Notes: generated by a model from the sequence alone, not told the origin. Counted from the first letter of the stretch, positions 1-11,463 are shown. The stretch is 64,000 bases of DNA from Cornus controversa (GCA_026545225.1 CM048849.1:11023541-11087540), one strand, 5' to 3'. Numbers and translations: made by a program.

Positions 1-627
1 AGTCCTAAGCTTGGAAGCCAAATTTCAAAAATTTCAACCCTCTCTACCTTGTCAAATGTGGATTTTCTTCGGTTCAAACTGATGCCCTTAGCTCAAGGAA
101 AAATCTATCATTCTTCCAAAATCCCAAATCCAAGTGCAAAATCTCTGAAATATAGAGAAAAGGGAGATAGATGAAGTGGGGGAGTTAGAGAGAGAGAGAG
201 AGAGATTGTTGGAAAATGAAATATCTCAACCCCTCTAGATATTTATATCTCTACTTAGGGTGCGAAATGATCAAAATGCCCTCGAGTCACTTACCATACC
301 CTCCCAACCTCCGTTTTCGATTTCAAAAGCGGCTATAGCTCCGAAATCGATTCCTTAACCCTCTAAACATTTCGTTTGGTCCATAACCAAAAATAATATT
401 TTTTCAAAAATTTTATGAATTCTCGGGCCCACTAGACCTCTTACCGGGGCCTCGTTGACCCAAAAAGTCAAACTTCTCTAAATGTCCCTAAAATTTTTTA
501 AAACCTTAATACAACTCTCCAAACATGTTTTCTACAATTAAAACATGCTAAACATCATTTAAAATTTAATTAGGACAAAAATGATGTTTAAAATGAAAAT
601 CGGTCAAAATTGGACCCAGTCTCTACA
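1..627 (-). mobile_element. Partial LTR, family B (gypsy-type), cut by window edge
   Basis: On the minus strand the sequence begins TGTAGAGACT at 627 and runs leftward off the window. It matches, in inverted orientation, the start of the solo LTR at 5024-7662 and of the one at 26569-29359: the same order of the Ile-poor non-coding text, a CCCGAGAATTC-like GC patch near 420-460, and the 'nucleotides around CTCGAGTCACTTA' block near 283. A GA microsatellite lies at 187-205. No coding capacity was seen. The 3' end, with the embedded primer-like motif seen in the other two copies, lies outside the window, so I cannot say whether this is a solo LTR or part of a longer element. Confidence 0.7.
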
Positions 628-639
628 AGACCAGTCTGA

Positions 640-1047
640 ACCCATTCTTACTTAGTAAGCTTCCAGAAATGAAATTATTTTGAATATCTGGCACGTAAAG
701 CGCATTGTTTACAATGAGTTCTTTCCTCGAGGTCATTGGGAGTTTAATCTTCTATTTTTCTTCTACCTTGGCAGTTGATGAGTTGTCCATATAAAGTTGT
801 TCTCCATTATCAACTTGTTGATAGTGGTGAACATTCTTCTTTTTGAACAAACATGATGAGTAGCCCCAGTGTCTACCCACCACTCTATAGTATTGCCAAC
901 CATATTTACTTTAGAAATAACAGCTGTAAGATTTAACTCTGACAAGCCAGTTGTTAACTTTTCTTTCTCGGTTATATGGACTTCACTAGTCTTCTTAGGC
1001 CCTTCTTCTATCTTTCGATGTCGGCAGTATTTAGCTTAATGTCCTTT
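640..1047 (-). pseudogene. Copia gag-pol fragment: zinc knuckle to protease
   Basis: Reading leftward from about 1043, one frame gives the end of a CCHC knuckle (GH-x-AKYCRHRK, with a stop where the x residue should be). A linker follows, then the copia protease signature EWWVDTGATHHVCS at about 875-830. DTGA is the catalytic aspartate motif of Ty1/copia proteases. After about 780 the frame is lost, although the following text still resembles the usual post-protease sequence (ALYVPDI-like) to about 650. The fragment is truncated on both sides: the family A LTR starts at 1049 and the family B LTR ends at 627. It is a broken remnant, not a gene. Confidence 0.75.
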
Positions 1048-1048
1048 C

Positions 1049-3796
1049 TATAATACCCTGCAATTTTGGAGGTTTTTTAATTTTAATTTAAATGCTTTAT
1101 TTTTCTTTTATTAGTTAAATTGAATTGCTTTATTAGTTGGATTAAATTCTTTGAGTGCTTTAAATATTGTGGTGTAATTTAATTTATTTTTATTTTATTT
1201 TATTTGGACTGGGTCTTGGTATTTTTCATTATTTTTAATTTTAGATTGGGCTGCATGTTCTTTAATTTTTAAATTTTATCAGGTTGGGCTAGACTATTGG
1301 GCTGGGCTATATATATATATATATTTGTTTATTTATTTATAGGTGGACTAAGTATTTTATATTTATTAATATAATTATTTAGGAATTTTTATTTTAGTTT
1401 TCTAAAAAGAAAATTAAAATAAAATAAAAAGAAAATTAAAGTAAAATAAAAAGAAAAGGGGGTTAGGGTTTCTGTCGTTTACACGTATAGAGACCGAAAG
1501 AGCGTAGACGCAAGAGAGAAGGGAGAGAAGGAGTGATTCATTAGGATGAGTTCGTGTTCGTCAAAAAGGCAAGTTCGAACTCTTCTCTTCCCCTTTGAAT
1601 CGTAAACATAGATTATATTTTTATTATGTATATATGTTGCATGTATATTCATGTATTTAATTATGAAATTGTATGATTATGCATGCTAAGGAAAATTTTG
1701 TGGGTTAAACATGAAGAATATGGGATTTTGGTATTGCTATAGGGTATTTTTGCATATGTATAGGCATGTACTTGTATATCTAACTGTATAGGTGGGTGTA
1801 TATATATATATATATATATATGTACAAACATAAAATTGGGTTTATTTTATTCATCATTTTTGAGTGTTTTTGTTCCGATTAATAGGTAGATCTTGCTTCT
1901 CCGAGTAATCCTTGAAAGTCTGGTTGTGAACTGTTGGGTAGATCGACGGAAAATTGAGTTCAAAATTCTAGATTTTTGAAACTTGAATTTGGACGTTTTT
2001 GATTTAGGTCGAGAGATGGGGTGATTTTGGTACCAATGCGTAGCTTAGATCGAGACAAGTTCAATGGTATATTCATACATGCTTTTCGGTGCCCAGAAGT
2101 GACTGAAAAATGGCTGAAAAGTTTTGAAAAGTTGGCTTATCGTGAGTTGCAAAGAAAAGAAAAAAAAAAGGAAAAAAAAGAGGAAGAAGAAGAAGGAAGT
2201 GGGTGCCACACGCGCCGCCGGTGCGTGGGGCCCCTTCCAGCCGCTAGCGGGGATTGAAAAAATAGTATTCCGATCCCACTCACTGGGCCCAGTCCGGGAC
2301 ATTTTCATATTTTTAAAATTGGTTTTTAAATTTGAAAATAGGAAAAATAGTTTTTAAATTCCCAAAAATTCTAAAAAAATTTGGGTAATCTTTTGGGGAT
2401 AGAATACTCTTGGGTTTTAAATTTCATGTCAAAATGAGGTTCTCTTGGGGTTAAAGTAGCATAAAAAGTGTGCCTCAAAACTAGATTTTTACTTTCTTTT
2501 ATTTTGAAAATATTTTAAAATTTCTAAAAAATTCCAAAAAATTCTAAAAAAAACTTGGGTAACCTTTTAGGGACAGAATACACTTGGGTTTTAAATTTCA
2601 AGTGGAATTGAGCTTCCCTCGTGGTTAAATTGGTTTTAAAAGTATGCCTCAAAATTGAGTTTTCATTTTCTTTTATTTGGAAAATATTTTTAAATTTCTG
2701 AAAAATTTTAGAATGATTAAATAGGGTTCTTAGGAACAGATTTGGCTTGAAAACCTAGATTGGAACTATGTTTAGACTCCCTCGATAATTTAGGTACATT
2801 GGAGATTTGGTTGTGTGCTTGCTCATATAATTGATGGTTGTATTATTTTTCTTCCTTAATTGTATTCTTTGAACTCATAACTATTCATGATATTAGTTTA
2901 ATTGTGTATGAGTTATTTTATTGTGGTAATTGAACTTCTGTTAGATTAAATTAATGTGCTAAGTAGGTTAGGTCTTTTGTTTTGGTTAATAGGTTAGTTG
3001 TAGAGGCATGTAAAGATTGCTAATACCTAATAAGGTATCTAGGAGGCATGTAAGGATTTTCAGGGGGCATGTCAGGATTGCCAATACCTAATAAAGTATT
3101 AAATGATAGTATAGGAGTCATGTAAGGATTGCCTAGGATTAATAGGGTATTATGTTTTTATGCCTTGGGTTTTGAACTTAGATAATAGGTTCTAAATTTG
3201 TGTGATAGGGGTTGAATTGGGATGGTATATAGGACGACGTCTACTTGGAGACATGAGATAAATAAACAAATGATTTGTATCTATTTGTATATACTTTTTG
3301 TCCCTCGTATAGAGGGTATGTTTATCGATTCTATGATTGGGTTATAGTAGAGAGAACTTGCTCATGGGTTTAGCCCACTTTGTTGACATTTCAAGTCCTA
3401 GGTCGGTTCTACCGTGCGGATAGAGTTTTGGGTTGGTTGATTGTGGCAGGCATCTCCTCTCATTAATTTTCAAATTAGTAATCTATTCTTTTCTTCATGT
3501 TCTGCTTATGAACTCAATTGGGACGTTGGTTGTTCGGTTATTTAATTTATAGCAATAACTCTTCTTCTTTCTGCTCAAGGGGTCCTTGGTTTACTAGACT
3601 TCCAAGTTGTATTGCGAGACACATACTTTATTTATTTAACATTTTTTTACTTCAAAAGGACTTTCTATTATGTTTTAAATTTTGTTTCACTCTGTCTTTG
3701 TATTCTATTCTTGTTTGTTATTAGTTTTAAGTATCCTTTACGTTTTATGTATGAGACTGGCCACCTCATGCGTGAAATTTTGTATGGGGTATTTCA
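1049..3796 (+). mobile_element. 5' LTR, family A gypsy (chromovirus, Tekay/Del type)
   Basis: The left edge TATAATACCCTGCAATTTTG corresponds to TGTAATACCCCGTAAATTTTG of the complete family A element at 31370, with the terminal TG mutated to TA. The right edge GGGGTATTTCA is followed directly by a primer site. Internal landmarks shared with the other family A LTRs are a TA microsatellite (1800-1822), a GC patch near 2200-2290 ending in CACTGGGCCCAGTCC, and copies of a hairpin unit ATACCTaataAGGTAT at about 3022-3150. At 2748 bp it is longer than the two LTRs of the complete element (2476 and 2424 bp). It is followed by only about 0.5 kb of gag, so the rest of the element is missing. Confidence 0.8.
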
Positions 3797-3798
3797 GT

Positions 3799-3810
3799 TG
3801 GTATCAGAGC
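3799..3810 (+). other. Primer binding site, initiator-Met tRNA type
   Basis: The sequence TGGTATCAGAGC lies two bases after the LTR end. It is the standard plant LTR-retrotransposon primer site complementary to the 3' end of initiator methionine tRNA. Confidence 0.85.
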
Positions 3811-3958
3811 ATCCTAGGTTTAAGTATTCTCGGGTCCTTAGGGTCTATCGTGAGGTATCTTCCGCGTTGCGTATTTTGAGAAGTAGAACTTAAGTATAGG
3901 ACTTATTGTACTCTACTCTATTATTGGGGTATTGATGTCTTTTCTGTTTCATCTTCAG

Positions 3959-4322
3959 ATGCCACCTCGTAGGAGAATAAATGTGAATCGAATCTTTGAT
4001 CAGGACAATGCTCAGGGTGGGAATGTAGAGATACGTCCCAATTTGGCAGCCATTATTGCTCAAGCTGTAGCTATAGGAATGACGACTGCTCTTCAAAATC
4101 AGTAGCCACCTCAACAGCCACAACGGATGGCACATATTTCATTACCCATGGAGCAGTCCAACACTTGGGAGAGGGTAGGGAATTCTTTCACAAAAGGGAA
4201 TCCACCAAAGTTTTCAGGATCCACGGAGGTAACTGAAGCGTATCAGTGGAAAAAAGACATTGAGCGTCATCTTCGCATGATTACGTGCACTGAAGTACAG
4301 AAACAGATGATAGCTACTTTTA
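3959..4322 (+). pseudogene. Family A gag, N-terminal fragment
   Basis: The ATG at 3959 opens with MPPRRR, matching MPPCRR at 34015 in the complete family A element. Both continue through a shared NLAAIIAQAVA segment and a GNPPKF-SGSTEV-EAYQW block, the start of the retrotransposon gag domain. A TAG at 4105 interrupts the frame. Similarity to the complete copy ends near 4318, where sequence of unrelated composition begins, so the remaining gag and all of pol are absent. Structural remnant only. Confidence 0.75.
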
Positions 4323-5023
4323 ACTCAATAATTAAATAAACATTCACACAATAATCTACCAAACATGTAAATATATGTACTTAATAACCAACTATAGTAG
4401 CATATCATAAATCAGTATTTACGTAATAATTGTCTTAAGATTATGGGAAAAATATGGACTGAATATGATACTAAAAGAATCATGACATCATCAACTATAT
4501 ATTAATATCACTATATGTATATAAGTTATACAAACTTCATTATATACAAATAAGTAACATAGTAGCAAGAATACTATCACAGATTAACATATTTTAAAAT
4601 AAAAACAATAGTACAACAAGTAAATATACTTCTAGGATTTACAAGAAAACTCTCTTACCATGCCTTCCATAATTTTCAAGAAACTTCTATGAGATTCTTT
4701 ATATAGAAGATATGTGTCACCCTAAAATTATCTACATGTGCAATACTGAAATTACATGTTATATATAAGGCAATTAAAGATGATTTTATGACACTATATA
4801 AACTATCATATAAAACCACATAGAAAGAATCTAAAAATTTGATGATCGAGGTTGGAATTTGATTCAATCTACTTAAAACAATTATCGTCCCTCAATAGTG
4901 TTGAACGGAGCCTTGGCGACTATCTCCCAGAATACAACGATCTTCCTCTCAATTAGTAGCAACACTTAAAACCAATTGAGCTTCTACAAACCACCTATGT
5001 GTTAGTACTCTCTTGGAATTGAC
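4323..5023. other. AT-rich spacer, possibly copia LTR/leader remnant on minus strand
   Basis: No gene is visible. Because the solo LTR at 5024-7662 is flanked by TTGAC on both sides, this stretch was originally continuous with 7663-8118. Read on the minus strand, 8118 to 7663 and then 5023 to about 4880 resembles a transcribed copia LTR: TG start, TATA box, then the R/U5-like text around 4890-4960. No primer site was found in it. The short open frame at 4676-4867 has no recognisable motif. Confidence 0.35.
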
Positions 5024-7662
5024 AGTAGAGACCAAGTTTTATTTTGACCAGTTTCTATTTTAAGCATCATTTTTGTCCTAATTGCATTTTAAATGATGTT
5101 TAGCATGTTTTAATTGTTGGAAACTTGTTTGGGGAGTGGTATTAAGATTTTGGAGAGTTTTGAGAACAATTGGAGGAGTTTGACTTTTTGGGCCAACGGG
5201 GCCCCGGGATGAGGTCTGGTGGGCCTAGGAATCCAATTTTTTTTTTTTAAAAATATCATTTTTGGTTATGAACCAAACGAAATATTTAGAGAGTTAAGGG
5301 AGTGATTTCGGAGCCATAACCACTTTAAAAATCAAAAACGGAGATCGATAGGATACGTTAAGTGACTTGAGGGCGTTTCGATCATTTTGCCCCCCAAGGA
5401 GGCATAAATATCTGAGAGGGGATGAGATATTTCATTTTTACACTCCCTTTCTCTCTCTAACTCTCCCACTTCATCTCTCTCCCTTCTCTCTACATTTTGG
5501 AGGTACTATGTTGTGATTTAGAAGTTCCCGAAGAAAAGTAAATTGTACCTCGGGCTAAGGGTTTCGGTTTGAACTGAACAAAAGGCATTTTTGGTAAGGT
5601 AGAATGGGCTGAGATTTTTGGAACTTGGCTTCGAAGCTTGAGGTTTAAGGTAGGGGTGTGAATCTCTTCCCTATTTTGATTCTATAGGTCATATAGTTGT
5701 GACATGAAACTTTATTTTGAGAATTTTGTGAAAACATGATCTTATTGCATATATATGGAATGTCTAACATGTCTTGGTTGGAATTTATGTATTGCATATG
5801 TGTAGTTATTGTCTATGAATGCAGTATTGCAATTTTGGATTCATTTAAAGAGTTTTGTAAAAATTTGATTTCAAATGTTGAATTTATGTTTGAAGAATAT
5901 TTTCTTGAAAATGCATTGGTTGTGATTTTCATGAAATGGGTGATTTTCATTGTGACAAGCTTGAGGTGAAAGTGTGTGGATAAATTGACATAGATTATGC
6001 ATTTGGAGAGAATTATGAAAATTATGAATTTTGTGCATTTATGTGATAAGTGTACATTATGTGAAAAGTGTGATTTTTGGAGCGTGTGTGAGAGTTAAGA
6101 AGGGCTCGGAACCCTGGGGTGCAAGACTCAAGACTTGGCCAAGCGGATGTCGCTTCCATTGTGTTAGTAACCCGTAGAGCGTAAGCAGAGTTTATGATTT
6201 TGAAGAAACCCTTACTATGAAATTGTGATAAGTAGAAGTCCTCAGTTGAATTGATTTCCGGATTATAAGTTGTGTGAGTTTACTTGTGAGTTGTGAATTC
6301 ATTAAATTTTCATATATTAAATGTGAAGCATCAGTTATGATTTCTAAAACTTGTATGTTTTAAGTGTAAAAAGCATGAATATTTGTCATGTAGTCATGTA
6401 GAGATTTTATATGCATTCATGCATGTCTGCCTGAGTTAAGGTAGAGTCCGGTGGATCATTCTTACTGGGCGTAGTTGTATGCTTACCCCCTCCCCCAAAC
6501 TCTTTTCAGATAAAGCTCCCATGGCGGACAAGGTATAGAGCTCTAGAGCGGATTTTGAGCTTCTCTTTGGATTCCTTTTGGACATATGTATGTAAAAGTC
6601 CATACCTGCTTGTAGCATATCGACTATAGGTAGGAGTGTTGCATTTACATTTAGTTCACCGCTTGTTTATCAATTTCAAATGTAATTGTCACACTTGACT
6701 CATGTTGAACCTTTTGAGAGATATATGTACAGTGAACTCATAGATATATAGCTTTTGGGATATGTACGCATAATGGATCTTTTTAGTTTTTTATGTGTGG
6801 TAATATGGGATTGGCATTTGAAAATGAGGATTGTATATTTTCTTAACCTTCCATGTACATTATGAACTCCATTATGTAGGACCTTGTGGGAATTAAATGA
6901 ATGATGGACTTTCGAGCTTCCTTATGTATAAATTTGTTGATATGAATGTTGGAGATTAGATTTGTATGACCTTATCATGCCATTTATTCTATGGATCATT
7001 GTGGATGTTTGCTTCAAGGATAATGAAGGTTTTAGAGTGAAATTGTTAGATTTATGAACTTTGCATCTATAAGGCTCAAATGTATGGATTTGTGTGGGTT
7101 TTAATCATGTTTAAGATTGTGAATAAGTGTATGGACATAGAGTATATATTTTGACTTGTGAAAATCAGGTTTTGAGGCATTTTTAGACTTTCGGTCGCCT
7201 AGTCTCTGCAGCAGCCGATCGAAACTGTGAGATCCCAAACTTTTGCAAATGGGGCACCTGTTTCAGACGACTGAAGGAAGGTTTCAGTTAACTGACAGAA
7301 TTGGAAACCTGAAGGTTAGCTGAACCTAGGTTTCAGCCGACCGAAACCTGGACAGAATTGGAATTCTTCAAACTTTAGAATATGAGCGAGTATGTATGGA
7401 TGCATAGACTAGTGTGGGACCCATTATGATGGGTATTGATTATTATACACCAATGTAATGGCGTACGTATAGAAAGCTTCCGCATTGTTTGATTTTGAGA
7501 TAATTATGTATGAGCTTAGAGATATGAGATGAGGACATGACAACTTGGTATCAGAGCATGATATCAAGGAGCTATTGTGATTAGGAGTGTTGATGTTTGA
7601 TAAATCACCGTTCACCCCATTTCCCTCGCTCTTAATCGTGAGTCATAAATCGGGGCGTGATA
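5024..7662 (+). mobile_element. Solo LTR, family B, with 5-bp TSD TTGAC
   Basis: The element starts AGTAGAGACC (TGTAGAGACC with the first base changed) and ends GGGGCGTGATA. It is flanked by identical TTGAC at 5019-5023 and 7663-7667. A second copy on the minus strand at 26569-29359 has the equivalent ends and its own 5-bp TSD, so the boundaries are supported twice. There is no long open frame. A motif TGGTATCAGAGC lies inside at 7546-7557, about 105 bp before the 3' end, directly after a TGACA. The length of 2.64 kb fits a large gypsy LTR. The gypsy assignment rests on general structure because no internal coding region is present. Confidence 0.8.
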
Positions 7663-8118
7663 TTGACTCTCCTGAACTGTTGGTTCAGACCAGACCACTG
7701 GACTACAACTTAGGTTAGACTATATAGATTTTGTGGAGAGAGAGGGAGACTTCAAACATAGAGAGAAGAAGAAGTTTGATTAGCATATCTTTTACAAATG
7801 AGGCTAAATGGCCTATTTATAGATCACTAGGTGACTTTTAAGGTTTTTTCGAATAGGCATGAAACATGATCATTCAATTCAAGCGTTGGGAATGGTGATC
7901 TTTCGCCGTGAATCAACACTTAAGTGTTTGTTCACTACGAATCAACACTTATGTGTCTATTAATTACTTAACAGACACTCTATCACCCATGTTATATCCC
8001 AACGTTAACATAACTCATGTAATGACAGATACTCTGCCACTCATGTTATATCTTAGCCTAACTCATGCAATATAATCTTGCATCACACACCTTCAATTTT
8101 CATTCAAATTTTCTAACA
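7663..8118 (-). repeat. Copia-like LTR fragment, minus strand
   Basis: On the minus strand the sequence opens TGTTAGAAAATTTG at 8118, a common copia LTR start. About 290 bp on it has the TATA-like CTATAAATAGGCC (8118 toward 7815), followed by a CT-rich stretch typical of the region just after an LTR transcription start. It runs into the insertion point of the solo LTR at 7662 and seems to continue at 5023. No clean target duplication or primer site was located, so the exact limits are uncertain. Confidence 0.4.
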
Positions 8119-8651
8119 ACTATAACAAAACTAATATAATAAATAGAATAATCAAAAAATGGAAGAAATTGTGGTATGTGAATTGAAGATTCAGGGTCGT
8201 TTATATATATAATCAAGATAGTTTTGGCCCTGTATAATACTAAAAAATTTAAAAAGTGAATTAGACCCATTTTAACATGTTAACCGGTAGAACCCATCTC
8301 CATTACGAAACCCTATAAAACCAATCTCTGTGATAAGATTGGTTTTTTCTGCCACCATTGCCTCTGCTTCATCAATTTCCATCTGTTCAATTTCTCGTTT
8401 TCCATGCACCAACAACAAGTTCTAGTAAAGAATTATTCTCCCACGGTGTTGTAATCGGTGGAACAAAGGAAGAAGTCATGGAAGAATATAAATGAGAAGG
8501 CACGAAGGCAGTGGTGTTGCTTGGAGGAGTAACAGCAGTGGAGGACTTAAAGGGTTTGTGAAGAGAGAATACGCAAATGGATCTCTTTTCTGGTTAACAG
8601 TAAAAGATGGGGTATAACCCGTCTTATATTTTTTAAACTTTTAAACAAGTA
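8119..8651. other. No gene seen; contains a 10-bp-stem hairpin
   Basis: Non-coding sequence. AAACCAATCT and AGATTGGTTT around 8318-8346 form a perfect 10-bp inverted repeat with an 8-nt loop. Nothing else could be assigned. Confidence 0.4.
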
Positions 8652-9487
8652 TTGAGTGCTTGTTTAGGGGAACTTCTGAGGTCTCAAAAAGTCATTCCAA
8701 GCATCAAAAGTCCTTTTAAAAATAAACATGACGTTTGGTTACACATATATAAAGGCCTTTTTGAAGAAGTCGGTGGTCAGGAAGTCCATTTCAGAGAAGT
8801 AATAAAATATTATTTTTAAAACTTCCTTTTAGGTAGCCAAATTTCTTTTGACATAAATTTGTTATTTTACTAATTTGTCTATGTACTTTTTATATATTAA
8901 CAAGATTGTGCGATATTATCTCTTGGTCATTAGTTTCTTCTTCGCCGCAACCTTCCACCACCACCGCTACCTCCACTGCCACTGCCAGCACCACCACCTC
9001 CACCACTGCCATCACCACCGCCACCACCATCGCTACCTCCACTACCACCACCACCACTGCCAGCACCACCACCTCCACCACTGCCATCACCACCGCCACC
9101 ACCATCGCTACCTCCACTACCACCACCACCACCTCACCTCCTCCATCGCCACCTCTACAAACACCTCCGCTACCACCACCACCACCTTCTACCACCATTA
9201 CTGCCACTGCCATCCTCCACCACCACCACTCCTACCACCACCACCGTTGTCGCCGCCTTCCACCACCACAACCACCACTATCTCGACCGGCACTGCCAAC
9301 TCCATTACTGTCTTCCACTACCATCATTTCCACCTCCATTGCAAAAAAAATTAAAAGTTAAAGTATATTTAAAAAATGAGCTCGCCAAACGTCTTTTTTC
9401 TCCTAAATTCCTTCTAACAAAATTCATTATCTGAAAACCTTATTAATGAAGTCCTTTTTATATTAGGAAGCTATCCCAAACAAGGCC
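8652..9487. mobile_element. Non-autonomous DNA element (MITE-like) carrying CCA-rich core
   Basis: Imperfect inverted ends are visible. The left side reads GTGCTTGTTTAGGGGAACTTC, and the right side, read on the minus strand, reads GGCCTTGTTTGGGATAGCTTC. Both are followed by AAAAGTCC/AAAGGACTT-type text and a shared GACGTTTGG. CTTGTTTGGG ends are common in plant hAT-like non-autonomous elements. No target duplication could be recognised, so superfamily and exact edges are tentative. The interior is dominated by the CCA/ACC repeat at 8950-9345. Confidence 0.4.
8950..9345 (+). repeat. CCA/CAC trinucleotide-rich tract with a 75-bp tandem duplication
   Basis: About 400 bp of imperfect ACC/CCA triplets. 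Within it, 8981-9055 and 9056-9130 are near-identical 75-bp units, each beginning ACTGCCAGCA. The composition keeps several frames open on both strands (His-, Thr- or Val/Gly-rich translations). That is a consequence of the repeat, not evidence of a protein. Confidence 0.85.
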
Positions 9488-10080
9488 TGGATTTTTATTA
9501 GTCCACGTCATCTATTAAGTAGGAAGACCTATTATATGGCCTGAGGCAAGCATTGTCCTATATATATACAAGCCAAGACTGTTTAGTTGCTCTTGGGTGT
9601 GTAAGGATTAACATAAGTAAATCTAATATTAGTCATTGGATTTGATCCAATGACTATAGTTGAAAACAACCAATAAATTATGTTTTCCGGTTTTTAAAGT
9701 CTCCAAAACCACCCAACTTCAAATACAACAAGTGTTTGAAATAAAAATGTCTCCTTAAAAATAGGATGCACTTATTACAATATTATAACCATTTGCAAGG
9801 GGAAAAAAACAAACGGAACCTCATTACTCTAAAATTAAACAACAAAGTAACGTTAAGACATTCCTCCATTAAAATAACACTTCAGATTTTTTTTGATTTT
9901 TTTAGGAAACTTTTAACACTTTTTGAATTAATTGTCTTGAATTTTTTTTTTGCAAACAATTATAATATTGCATATAAGTGCATCCGATTTTTAAGTAAAC
10001 ATTTTTATTTCAAACAATTGTTGTATTTGAAGTTAGGTAGTTTTGGAGACTTTAAAAATCAAAAAATGTATTTTATCAAT

Positions 10081-10503
10081 GAGAAATACTAAGGACAATC
10101 GGGCGTGAGTGTCCCTCCTCAGTCGCACACTTCTGATTGGTTGAACAACCAATCATAACTTTTCTAATTAAAACTATTAATTAATTGTCTCCTACTTTTA
10201 TGAAAAACTAAAGACATTATATTTTAAGACATTATTACCCTTTTAATATCTTCTTTGTTAATTAGCTTTCTTTTTTTTTTCAATCAACTAGTGTGAATGG
10301 ATTTGTTTTCTCTCTCTCTCTTTTTCAATTGTTTTTAACTGTTTATATATATATATATATCACTTTCAAATTCTTATCATCTATCCTTTGCTTGTCTATC
10401 AATAAACCATCCCCATCTCTATCAACAATTTTACTTCAACTAAAACTAAATTTCATATTTTTACTTCAATCAAAACTTCAAAAATTTATCCAATTGGCTT
10501 GAA

Positions 10504-10555
<52 letters not shown>

Positions 10556-10859
10556 AAAAAAAATCAATTAACAGAAGACTAATTGATTGGAAAAAAAGGT
10601 AATTCATTAACACAAGGCTTAATTGTTTATAAGCACACGCATATAAATAGAGAGAGAGGAGCCAGTAAAAAGTCAATGAAATAGAGAAGATATTAAAAGG
10701 GATAATAATGTCCTAAAATATAATATATTTAGTTTTCCATAAAAGTAGAAGACAACTAATTTATATGTTTAATTATAGAAATTATGATTGTTTGTTCAAC
10801 CAATCAAAAGTGCGACTATGGAGGGACAGTCGCACGCGCGACTGTCCTTAGCATTCCTC
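10081..10859. mobile_element. Mutator-like foldback MITE
   Basis: The TIRs begin GAGAAATACTAAGGACAATCG on the left and GAGGAATGCTAAGGACAGTCG on the right (minus strand). They stay recognisably inverted for roughly 180 bp, through TGATTGGTTGAACAA, GTCTYCTACTTTTATG and CATTATTACCC. The flanks TTTATCAAT (10072-10080) and TTTATAGAT (10860-10868) agree at 7 of 9 bases, consistent with an old 9-bp Mutator-type duplication. The centre holds an AT microsatellite. No protein is encoded. Confidence 0.65.
10507..10551. repeat. (AT)n microsatellite
   Basis: About 22 uninterrupted AT units at the centre of the MITE at 10081-10859. Confidence 0.95.
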
Positions 10860-10951
10860 TTTATAGATTGGTTTCAATTATAGTCATTGGATCAAATCCA
10901 ATGACTAATATTAGAGTCGTGTATGTTGCTCCCTACCCACTTGGGAGCAAC

Positions 10952-11463
10952 TGTATATATAAGATGAGGTCACAAAAAAGAACTAATAATATTTCGGTTA
11001 ATTACAATGACACCCCTGAGGTTTCACATATTCTCACCCAAAAATGCTTTTTCATTATAGCTATCACTTAGACTCGAATTGTGTACAACGAGCTCTAACA
11101 CCATGTAAAATGACAAGTACGCCCTTTGACTTTGTCAAAGGACTTATTTAACCTTTAAAATCATATAAAAAAGACTAAAATACTATAATGATATTTTGTA
11201 TATACACTTTTATTCCATTGCAATTCAATTGCTATTAAACACACACATATATATAATTTGTAGAGAATTCACAAGAGTAGTATATATATATATAATTAAA
11301 AAATATTATTACATTGATATGCCGAAATGGATTGAATTTGAATCCTGATTTTCCATTCAGTTTTAAATTCCAAACCAAATTAAAATCTGTAGTTATATAT
11401 TTTTCATTGCACAACTTTATAAATACACCTATAAAAATAATTAATTTTTGTGCACTCGAAGTT
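10952..11463. other. Non-coding; lone MULE-type terminal sequence
   Basis: No gene. Around 10995-11035 the text GGTTAATTACAATGACACCCC followed by TGAGGTTTCACATATTCTCAC closely resembles the left TIR of MULE C at 30808. It is probably a terminal remnant of a related element; no matching right end was found. The stretch ends with the target duplication AAGTT (11459-11463) of the Tat element. Confidence 0.45.

Larger units (their letters stand above)
9586..10951. mobile_element. Foldback (long-TIR) element interrupted by another MITE
   Basis: The ends GTTGCTCTTGGGTGTGTAAGG (left) and GTTGCTCCCAAGTGGGTAGGG (right, minus strand) are inverted. Inversion continues through a strongly conserved TCATTGGATTTGATCCAATG block (about 9632 and 10884), a CTCCAAAACYACCYAACTTC block (9703 against 10050) and a GGATGCACTTAT block (9763 against 9985). 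The right arm is split at 10080/10869 by an independent MITE. Taking that MITE out leaves an almost uninterrupted palindrome of about 0.6 kb. No coding sequence. I could not fix a convincing target duplication for the outer element. Confidence 0.65.

Noticed and set aside
2021-2357. Lys/Glu-rich open frames in the family A LTR
   Set aside because: They arise from an A/G-rich tract at 2150-2200 in LTR sequence. The equivalent region in other family A LTRs is not open.
4676-4867. Minus-strand 63-residue open frame
   Set aside because: AT-rich with hydrophobic low-information translation. It lies in sequence that appears to be retroelement LTR/leader remnant.
7663-7667. TTGAC taken as the end of the copia-like LTR
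   Set aside because: It is better explained as the target duplication of the solo family B LTR because the identical TTGAC lies at 5019-5023.
8875-9361. Open frames rich in His, Thr/Ser or Val/Gly on both strands
   Set aside because: They are produced by the CCA/CAC triplet repeat in every frame. There is no domain, no codon bias and no splice structure.
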